The notes beneath the pieces were generated by a model, which saw only the letters and a program-made list of their open reading frames with translations, ran no database searches and was not told where the DNA came from. 10,733 nt of DNA, from contig JACQRA010000125.1 of the NCBI GenBank assembly GCA_016206725.1, positions 1 to 10,733 of the forward strand, in the 5' to 3' direction. The position numbers and the translations under genes were made by a program. Below are positions 5,426-10,733 of this stretch, one piece after another; the first letter of the stretch is position 1, and every line of letters starts with the position of its first letter. This DNA comes from Candidatus Omnitrophota bacterium. Its GTDB lineage: Bacteria > Omnitrophota > Gorgyraeia > Aquiviventales > Aquiviventaceae.

Positions 5426-7762
5426 TTAGGAAAACTTGCGGGCGACTTTCTTCACGTCCCACGCTTCGAGGAGATCGCCGGCTTGGACATCCACGCTGCC
5501 TTGCAGGGCGATGCCGCATTCAAGCCCTTCGGAGACTTCACGCACATCATCCTTCGCGCGCTTCAGGCCGGCGATCGGAGCATCCGTCAGACGATCCTTG
5601 CCACGGATGATACGGATCGTCGCGTCACGACGAATCAGGCCCTTGATCACCACGCATCCCGCCACGATGCCCACCTTGGAAATCTGAAACAACTGCTTGA
5701 CCTCCGCCCGTCCGAGAAACGTCTCTTCGATCTTCGGTTCCAAGAGACCCTCGATCGCGGCTTGGATGGAATTGACGAGCTCATAGATAATTTGAAACGT
5801 GCGGACATCCACCCCTTCCGCGATCGCTTGAACCTGCACCTGGGGATCCATCCCGACGTGGAAGCCGATCACCACCGCATCGGAGGCGGCCGCGAGCATG
5901 ATATCGGATTCGGAAATATCCCCCACCCCCGTATGAATGAAACTGAGCTTCACGCCATGGGTATCAAGTTTCAAGAGGCTCTGGGTGATCGCCTCAAGCG
6001 ATCCTTGGACATCCGCCTTCAGAATCAACTTCAGCTCTTTGAGCTTGCCTTCGGCAATCTGCTGGTGCAATTCATCGAGCGTGATGCGCTTGGGGGCCAC
6101 CAGCCTGCGATCCACCAGGCGCTCCTGTCGGTGCTCCAGGAGCTCGCGCGCGAGTTTTTCATCCGCGATGACCATGAAGCGATCACCCGCTTTCGGAACC
6201 CCGGACAGACCCAGCACCTCCACGGCGCTGGAGGGGACGGCGTCTTTCACGCGATGTCCCCGATCGTTCACAAGCGCCCGGACCCGTCCGGCTAATGCGC
6301 CGACCAGCACGGAATCCCCAACCCGGAGCGTTCCCTGCTGCACCAGGAGGGTCGCGATCGGTCCGCGATCCTTCGTGAGCTTCGCTTCAATGACGCTGCC
6401 GCTGGCGGGCTTCGTCGGGTCGGCTTTCAGCTCCAGCATTTCGGCTTCCAACAACAGCATCTCGAGGAGCTGGTCAATCCCCTCTCCGGTCTTGGCGGAG
6501 ACCGGCACCACGATCGTCTTCCCGCCCCACGCTTCCGATAGCAGGCCGTATTGCGTCAACTGCTGCGTGACTTTCTGGGGGTTGGCCTCCGGCCGATCAA
6601 TCTTGTTGACCGCCACGACAATCGGCACATCGGCCGCCTTGGCATGGTCGATGGCCTCGATGGTTTGCGGCATGACGCCGTCGTCCGCCGCGACGACCAG
6701 CACGACGACATCGGTCACGTTCGCCCCGCGAGCCCGCAAGGCGGTAAACGCCTCATGGCCTGGCGTGTCGAGGAACGTGACGCGCCCCTTCTCCAGAATC
6801 ACTTCATAGGCCCCGATATGCTGCGTGATGCCTCCGGCTTCTTGTTCCACGACTTTCGTCTTGCGAATCGCATCCAACAGACTCGTCTTCCCATGGTCCA
6901 CGTGACCCATGAAGGTCACCACGGGCGCCCGCAGGACGAGCTTGGTTGAATCCGGTTCGAGATGTTCGAGGAGGCGCTCTTCCAGGGTCGGTTCAGGAGC
7001 CACCTCAAAACCGAAATCCTTGGCGATCTGGGTCGCGGTGGGTTGGTCTAACGAGTGCGTGAGTGACGCGAAGATGCGCTTGCCAATCAGATGCTTGATG
7101 AGCTCGTTGGACTTGAGGTCCAGGCGAAACGCCAGGTCTTTCACGGTGATGGGAAACGTGAGCTGAATGTGCTTGGGAGCACTGACAACCGGCGCAGGCG
7201 GTGGTTCCATCACAGCCGCCGCGGCCGGGGCGAGCGTCGGCGCCGGCTTCTCTTTCACAGGACCCTCCTCCGCTCTTCGAGCTTCGGAGCGGTCGCTGCG
7301 TAGCTTTAGCGTAGCAGGAGGCTTCGGTGCTGCGACACGAACCGGTTCAGGTGTCGGTCTGGCCGGCGCAGGACTGATGGGAGGAGCAACCGGGGGTTTT
7401 GCTGAGACGGGTGGCGACGGTTTCGCAGAGGGCGCTACGGTGATGGGCTTGGTTTTTAGCGCGGCGATCTTTGGCGGGGCAGCTTTTGGTGCCATGGCTC
7501 TTGACGCAACGGCTTTTGGCACGACAGCGGCCGGCGCGGAGGACCGTTCAGGTTTCCTCGTCGGAGGTTTGGGCCGAGCGGGTGGTTTCTTGGTCAGGGA
7601 AGGTTTCAATGCGGCCACCGCCTGCCGGATGCGAGCGACCATCCCATCATCCACCGCGCTCATCGGTCCTTTCACGGGAACCTTGAGCTTAAGGAGGCGT
7701 TGGACCAAGTCTTTGGACGGAATCCCAAGTTCTTTAGAGAGTTCGTGCACGCGAACGGTCAT
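5426..7762 (-). CDS. infB: Translation initiation factor IF-2
   Basis: GTPase that brings initiator fMet-tRNA to the 30S subunit and promotes subunit joining. The product is 778 residues. Residues 1-50 are an IF2 N-terminal module (VRVHELSKELGIPSKDLVQ). Residues 53-195 are a Pro/Ala/Lys-rich linker, interrupted by a charged segment LRSDRSEARRAEEG (154-167) encoded by a structured DNA element. A second IF2_N-like module lies at about 200-255. The G domain shows G1 GHVDHGKT (286-293), the GGITQHIGAY switch region (310-319), DTPGHE (332-337), NKID (386-389) and SAK (422-424). Domains II, III and the fMet-tRNA-binding C2 domain follow to residue 778. The start ATG overlaps the nusA stop (ATGA) and has no strong ribosome site. 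rbfA is not the next gene; trpS follows after 25 bases. Confidence 0.97.
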   Translation of the reverse strand: MTVRVHELSKELGIPSKDLVQRLLKLKVPVKGPMSAVDDGMVARIRQAVAALKPSLTKKPPARPKPPTRKPERSSAPAAVVPKAVASRAMAPKAAPPKIAALKTKPITVAPSAKPSPPVSAKPPVAPPISPAPARPTPEPVRVAAPKPPATLKLRSDRSEARRAEEGPVKEKPAPTLAPAAAAVMEPPPAPVVSAPKHIQLTFPITVKDLAFRLDLKSNELIKHLIGKRIFASLTHSLDQPTATQIAKDFGFEVAPEPTLEERLLEHLEPDSTKLVLRAPVVTFMGHVDHGKTSLLDAIRKTKVVEQEAGGITQHIGAYEVILEKGRVTFLDTPGHEAFTALRARGANVTDVVVLVVAADDGVMPQTIEAIDHAKAADVPIVVAVNKIDRPEANPQKVTQQLTQYGLLSEAWGGKTIVVPVSAKTGEGIDQLLEMLLLEAEMLELKADPTKPASGSVIEAKLTKDRGPIATLLVQQGTLRVGDSVLVGALAGRVRALVNDRGHRVKDAVPSSAVEVLGLSGVPKAGDRFMVIADEKLARELLEHRQERLVDRRLVAPKRITLDELHQQIAEGKLKELKLILKADVQGSLEAITQSLLKLDTHGVKLSFIHTGVGDISESDIMLAAASDAVVIGFHVGMDPQVQVQAIAEGVDVRTFQIIYELVNSIQAAIEGLLEPKIEETFLGRAEVKQLFQISKVGIVAGCVVIKGLIRRDATIRIIRGKDRLTDAPIAGLKRAKDDVREVSEGLECGIALQGSVDVQAGDLLEAWDVKKVARKFS
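7264..7321. repeat. 58-bp structured segment embedded in frame in the infB linker
   Basis: Bounded by CCTCCT (7264-7269) and AGGAGG (7316-7321), which are inverted. Inside are the inverted repeat CCGCTC (7270-7275) / GAGCGG (7287-7292) and the direct repeat GCGTAGC (7298-7304 and 7309-7315, separated by TTTA). It encodes the charged stretch LRSDRSEARRAEEG within an otherwise Pro/Ala/Lys-rich linker. It looks like a short palindromic element captured in frame, similar in concept to Rickettsia palindromic elements; element status is inference. Confidence 0.5.
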
Positions 7763-9039
7763 GAGGCGGTCGGTTCCGTCGGTTGGGTTGGTTCGATCGG
7801 TTCCATCGAACCGGTCTGTTTGGTCGAGTCGGCCTGTGCCGTCGGTTCGGGTTCAGTCTTTTCGGTCGATTCAGTCGGTTGCGTCGCTTCCGTCGAGGCG
7901 GCCGGTTGTTGGACGCGCTGTAACGCGTCTTTGGCCGACTCGATGAGCGTCGTGGCGGTCTTCTCGCCGATCCCTTTGATGGCGGTGAGTTGTTCGACGC
8001 TCGCCCCGGCCAACTGTTGTACCGTCGAGATCCCCCCGGCTTTCAGTCGCTCCTCCAACGACGGCCCGATGCCTTTGACCTCGCTCAAGGGCATGGCGGC
8101 AAGCAGACGTTGTGACTTGCTGTGAATTTCCAACTGCCAGCCCGTGAGCTTGGCGGCGAGACGCACGTTCTGCCCTTTCTTGCCGATGGCGAGCGACAGT
8201 TGGTCGTCATCAACGATCACCCCGGCCTGCTGCGCCTGGGACTCCAACTCGATCTCCGCGATTTTGGCGGGGGCCAGCGCAGCGGCGATGTAGTCCGGCA
8301 AGGCCTCGTGCCAACGGATGATGTCGATTTTTTCTCCGTGCAGCTCGCGGACGATGTTCTTGACCCGCGTGCCGCGCATCCCGACACAGGCTCCCACGCA
8401 GTCCACTTTCTCGTCTTTCGAGAAGACGGCGAGTTTGGTGCGATCCCCGGCCTCGCGGGCAATGGCCTTCACTTCCACAATCCCGTCGTGGATTTCGGGG
8501 ACCTCAAGCAGGAAGAGCCCCTTGATAAACGCTTCATGGGCACGGGACAGGATGATCTCGGTGCCTTTGACGCCCTTGCGAACATCCAGGATGTACGCTT
8601 GGATCCGCTCCCCTTGTTGATACTCCTCATGGGGGATGCGCTCGGACTTTGGCAGCAGCGCTTCGGTCCGGCCCAGATCCACCACGATGTCCCCCCGCTC
8701 GAAGCGATGCACGGTTCCCGAGACGATGTCCCCCACCTTGCCCTGGAACTCGGCGAAGATGACTTCCCGCTCCGCTTCACGGATCTTCTGCATGATGACC
8801 TGCTTGGCCGTCTGGGCGCCGATGCGGCTGAAGTCGGTCGAGGAGAGTTTTTGGCCGTCGCAGAGCACGATCGTCTGACCGGTGGTGCGGTCGATGGTCA
8901 CGGTCACTTCTTTGGTGTCGGCAGTGCCTTTCTTAAAGGCTGAGGCGAGAGCCGACTCGATCGCTTGGATGAGGACCTCGCGATCGATGCCCTTTTCCCG
9001 GACAATCGCATCAATGAGGGATAGCAGTTCGCCATTCAT
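7759..9039 (-). CDS. nusA: Transcription termination/antitermination factor NusA
   Basis: RNA polymerase-binding factor controlling pausing, intrinsic termination and antitermination. It has 426 residues. Order of domains: N-terminal RNAP-binding domain (1-100, with the AQTAKQVIMQKIREAEREV helix), S1 domain (about 101-165), KH1 (VDCVGACVGMRGTRVKNIVR, 212-231) and KH2 (LAIGKKGQNVRLAAKLTGW, 283-301). A helix-hairpin-helix domain follows (about 316-372, with VKGIGPSLEERL and IKGIGEKTA), then a 50-residue Thr/Pro/Glu/Gln tail. There are no E. coli-like acidic repeats. Two oddities: the N-terminal domain is about 32 residues shorter than in E. coli, and the usual DPVGACVG of KH1 reads DCVGACVG. 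The ATG start lies 5 bases after rimP with only a weak TAAAGA-like ribosome site; the stop overlaps infB (ATGA). Confidence 0.96.
   Translation of the reverse strand: MNGELLSLIDAIVREKGIDREVLIQAIESALASAFKKGTADTKEVTVTIDRTTGQTIVLCDGQKLSSTDFSRIGAQTAKQVIMQKIREAEREVIFAEFQGKVGDIVSGTVHRFERGDIVVDLGRTEALLPKSERIPHEEYQQGERIQAYILDVRKGVKGTEIILSRAHEAFIKGLFLLEVPEIHDGIVEVKAIAREAGDRTKLAVFSKDEKVDCVGACVGMRGTRVKNIVRELHGEKIDIIRWHEALPDYIAAALAPAKIAEIELESQAQQAGVIVDDDQLSLAIGKKGQNVRLAAKLTGWQLEIHSKSQRLLAAMPLSEVKGIGPSLEERLKAGGISTVQQLAGASVEQLTAIKGIGEKTATTLIESAKDALQRVQQPAASTEATQPTESTEKTEPEPTAQADSTKQTGSMEPIEPTQPTEPTAS
7790..7812. repeat. 8-bp inverted repeat in the nusA 3' end, just upstream of infB
   Basis: GGTTCGAT (7790-7797) and ATCGAACC (7805-7812) are exact reverse complements with a 7-base loop. 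It lies within the repetitive DNA encoding the Thr/Pro/Glu tail of NusA, about 28 bases before the infB start codon. It could form a hairpin in the mRNA near the coupled start, or may be a by-product of the surrounding TCGGTT-rich repetition. Confidence 0.4.
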
Positions 9040-9044
9040 AGTCT

Positions 9045-9503
9045 TTAGAGCTCGATCGTTTTCACGGCGGAGCGAACTTGCATCAGGGGAATCGTGACGT
9101 TCCCGGCCTCGGTCATCAGGACAACCGCCTCGGGTTGAACGGCTAACAACGTCCCCCGCAGACGAGAAGTACCACGAAGCGAGACGGTCAACTCAACGTC
9201 AATCGGTTCCCCCAAGGCTCGCTCGAAATCCCTCTGCGTCCTCAGCGGACGGTCCAACCCGGGGGAGGACACCTCCAGCGTGTAGGGCTCCGCAAGGTAA
9301 TCAGCGGTCTCCAGCGCCTCCCCGACGCGCTGGTTCAGACGGGCGCAATCTTGAATCGTCACCCCGCCGACCTTATCGACGAGCAGCCGGATGACGACCT
9401 GCCGGCCCTGGCGGAACCATGACAGCTCGACTAGCTCCGCTGCGGCCTCGGAGAGCACCGGTTCGGCGACCTGCCTGATCATCTGAAGCTGCGCGTCATC
9501 CAT
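9045..9503 (-). CDS. rimP: Ribosome maturation factor RimP
   Basis: Assists maturation of the 30S ribosomal subunit. The 152-residue length is typical. The N-terminal alpha/beta domain covers about 1-85 and the C-terminal Sm-like beta-barrel about 88-152. The family signature YTLEVSSPGLDRPL is at 74-87, preceded by the CARLNQRVGEAL helix (53-64). It opens the conserved rimP-nusA-infB cluster, with 5 bases to nusA. The ATG at 9501-9503 gives a family-like N-terminus; an upstream ATG at 9508-9510 is in another frame and hits a stop within five codons. No strong ribosome site is seen. An intrinsic terminator sits only 23 bases upstream, leaving no room for a separate full promoter in the gap. 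Confidence 0.95.
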   Translation of the reverse strand: MDDAQLQMIRQVAEPVLSEAAAELVELSWFRQGRQVVIRLLVDKVGGVTIQDCARLNQRVGEALETADYLAEPYTLEVSSPGLDRPLRTQRDFERALGEPIDVELTVSLRGTSRLRGTLLAVQPEAVVLMTEAGNVTIPLMQVRSAVKTIEL

Positions 9504-9526
9504 CGGTCATCTAGGCAGTCAAGAAC

Positions 9527-9554
9527 AAAAAAAGTGGGATTTGCCCACTTTTTT
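9527..9554 (-). terminator. Intrinsic terminator between proS and rimP (symmetrical, potentially bidirectional)
   Basis: Seven A (9527-9533), GTGGG (9534-9538), a 5-base loop, CCCAC (9544-9548), then six T (9549-9554). On the transcribed minus strand this is an A-run, a GTGGG/CCCAC hairpin and a seven-base T-run, starting about 25 bases after the proS stop. Because the A and T runs can pair, the stem extends to about 11 bp and would also work in the other direction. The GC core is only 5 bp, so read-through into rimP is likely and may be regulated. Confidence 0.82.
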
Positions 9555-9578
9555 CGGCCTTACTCAGTTCTGATCAGT

Positions 9579-10733
9579 TTACAGACGGGGAGCGAGCTTG
9601 TCAAGGAGTGTCTTGACGGTGGGAAGGCACTGCGGGCGTTCGACTTGGTGGCGGCTCTTGCCGGCACGTTCCACCACTTCCAGGCGCTGAGATTGCGCCC
9701 ACGTTTTGCCGATGATGATCTGGACAGGAATGCCGATCAGGTCGGCGTCCTTCAGCTTGCTGCCGGGTGATTGGACTCGATCGTCAACGAGCGCCTCATA
9801 GCCGGCCCGAGCGAGCTCTCCTTCAAGCTCTTGGGTGAGTTGGAGGAACGCGGGATTTTCGGCTTCCAGGACGCTGATCACCACGTGGAACGGACTGATC
9901 GCGGCAGGCCACAGAATGCCATCGGCGTCGTGACGCTGTTCAATGGCCGCAGCCACGATGCGGTTCACCCCGATCCCGTAGCATCCCATGATCATCGGAT
10001 GCGCCGCCCCCCCGGCATCTTGGACCATCGCGCCGAAGGTTTGCGTGTATTTGGTGCCCAGTTGAAACACGTGCCCGACCTCGATGGCGCGCAGAAGCTC
10101 CACACGTTTGCCGCAGCGAGGACACGCATCCTCAGTGGTGGCGTAGCGAATATCCGCAACAAGTGTCGGGGTAAAATCCCGACCTGGATTGACGTTGATG
10201 AGATGGCGATCGCTGGCGTTCGCGCCGGTCACCGCATTGACCACTGACGTGACGGCATGATCCACCACCAACCGGACACCATCCAGCTTGACGGGGCCGG
10301 TGAATCCAACCGGACCACCGCTGAGCCGTTCAATCGCCTGCGCACTGGAAAGCTTGAGCGCGGAACTCTTGAGAAGGCGCGCCAGTTTCGCTTCGTTGAC
10401 CTCATGGTCGCCGCGAATCAGCACGGCCACGTGGTCTTTCTCGCCGATGTCATAGAGCAAGGTTTTGATGAGCTTCATCGCCGGCACCTTCAGAAACTGG
10501 CTCACCTGCTCCACCGTATGCTTCCCCGGCGTCGCCACTTCTTCAATCGGCTTTGGTTCTTCTGCCTTCTGCTTTCTGCCTTCTGCTTTCTCGCACTTTG
10601 CCGCTTCCCGATTCGCCGCATACACGCATCCCGTACATCGCACGGCCGTATCCTCTCCGATGTCGGCAGGCGCCATGAACTCATGCGAGACGCTGCCCCC
10701 CATCACGCCGGAGTCGGCCTCGCAGGCCAAGAC
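9579..10733 (-). CDS. proS: Prolyl-tRNA synthetase, C-terminal part (5' end outside window)
   Basis: Class II synthetase that charges tRNA-Pro. The frame is open to the right edge; the 384 residues seen correspond to about two thirds of the bacterial-type (E. coli-like) enzyme. Fragment residues 1-19 (ADSGVMGGSVSHEF) belong to the catalytic core near motif 2. A Cys pair (33, 36) precedes YAANREAA. About residues 65-200 are the YbaK-like insertion domain that edits mischarged Ala-tRNA-Pro, with RGDHEVNEAKLARLL and GGPVGFTGPVKL. The core resumes with CPRC (204-207), AIEVGHVFQLGTKYT and motif 3 MGCYGIGVNR (249-258). The anticodon-binding domain covers about 285-384. At residues 48-59 a Lys/Glu-rich stretch is encoded by a heptanucleotide tandem repeat, apparently an in-frame expansion at the edge of the editing domain. 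An intrinsic terminator follows. Confidence 0.96.
   Translation of the reverse strand, partial: VLACEADSGVMGGSVSHEFMAPADIGEDTAVRCTGCVYAANREAAKCEKAEGRKQKAEEPKPIEEVATPGKHTVEQVSQFLKVPAMKLIKTLLYDIGEKDHVAVLIRGDHEVNEAKLARLLKSSALKLSSAQAIERLSGGPVGFTGPVKLDGVRLVVDHAVTSVVNAVTGANASDRHLINVNPGRDFTPTLVADIRYATTEDACPRCGKRVELLRAIEVGHVFQLGTKYTQTFGAMVQDAGGAAHPMIMGCYGIGVNRIVAAAIEQRHDADGILWPAAISPFHVVISVLEAENPAFLQLTQELEGELARAGYEALVDDRVQSPGSKLKDADLIGIPVQIIIGKTWAQSQRLEVVERAGKSRHQVERPQCLPTVKTLLDKLAPRL
10560..10594. repeat. Heptanucleotide tandem repeat (TTCTGCY) inside proS
   Basis: TTCTGCC, TTCTGCT, TTCTGCC, TTCTGCT, then a degenerate TTCTCGC: five contiguous 7-base units. On the coding strand they read as alternating AGAAAGC and AGAAGGC words. 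They encode the Lys/Glu/Gly/Arg stretch EKAEGRKQKAEE between the YAANREAA motif and the editing domain of prolyl-tRNA synthetase, where a surface loop is expected. Confidence 0.8.

Noticed and set aside
4486..5610. Long open frame on the plus strand opposite trpS and infB
   Set aside because: It is antisense to trpS, whose synthetase motifs are unambiguous, crosses two gene ends, and shows no recognisable family. Long antisense frames are expected at this G+C.
7167..7946. Gly/Ala-rich open frame on the plus strand opposite the infB linker and nusA tail
   Set aside because: Its composition mirrors the low-complexity coding sequence on the other strand, and there is no domain or ribosome site.
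9494..9522. TTGACT as a -35 box for a rimP promoter
   Set aside because: At 17 bases spacing the -10 position would be ATGACG inside rimP, a poor match. The better-looking TAGATG is only three bases away.
10728..10730. TTG as the start of proS at the right edge
   Set aside because: The codon is an internal leucine just before the conserved ADSG.MGGS core. The catalytic N-terminus must lie beyond the window.

Overview
This window is a dense, co-directional block of eleven housekeeping genes, all read on the minus strand, so transcription runs from high to low coordinates. The order is proS (open at the right edge), rimP, nusA, infB, trpS, scpA, scpB, a stand-alone AroQ-type chorismate mutase, pheA (prephenate dehydratase), hisC, and a type I beta DAHP synthase aroF (open at the left edge). 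No phage, IS transposase, CRISPR array, toxin-antitoxin pair, tRNA or rRNA is visible. No gene-free stretch exceeds about 110 bases.

The organism is a bacterium with moderately high G+C. A type I beta DAHP synthase beside hisC and pheA, a proteobacterial-style prolyl-tRNA synthetase with an editing insertion, and the sprinkling of short low-complexity repeats would suit a deep-branching Gram-negative lineage such as Nitrospirota, Methylomirabilota or Omnitrophota. The sequence alone does not settle the phylum, and this is a low-confidence inference.

Region by region: 9579-10733 is the C-terminal two thirds of proS, followed by an intrinsic terminator (9527-9554). 5426-9503 is the classical rimP-nusA-infB transcription/translation operon, with nusA and infB joined by an ATGA overlap. 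rbfA and truB, which often follow infB, are absent; trpS comes next (4414-5400). 2941-4312 encodes the condensin accessory pair ScpA-ScpB. 1-2966 encodes aromatic amino acid biosynthesis: DAHP synthase makes the first shikimate intermediate, chorismate mutase makes prephenate, prephenate dehydratase makes phenylpyruvate, and the HisC-family aminotransferase can supply the final transamination. scpA to hisC form one chain of overlapping genes, implying translational coupling.

No new defence or metabolic system is present. The unusual content is the non-coding and in-frame repeat load. An AATCAC-based repeat (GTGATT on the coding strand) fills the three main intergenic gaps and even supplies the trpS start codon and the hisC C-terminus. 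A perfect 18-bp inverted repeat lies between trpS and scpA. A heptanucleotide tandem repeat sits inside proS, and a structured 58-bp segment is embedded in frame in infB. Protein-level oddities are a NusA N-terminal domain about 32 residues short, a rearranged cysteine quartet in TrpRS, a split P-protein, and a divergent prephenate dehydratase N-terminal motif.
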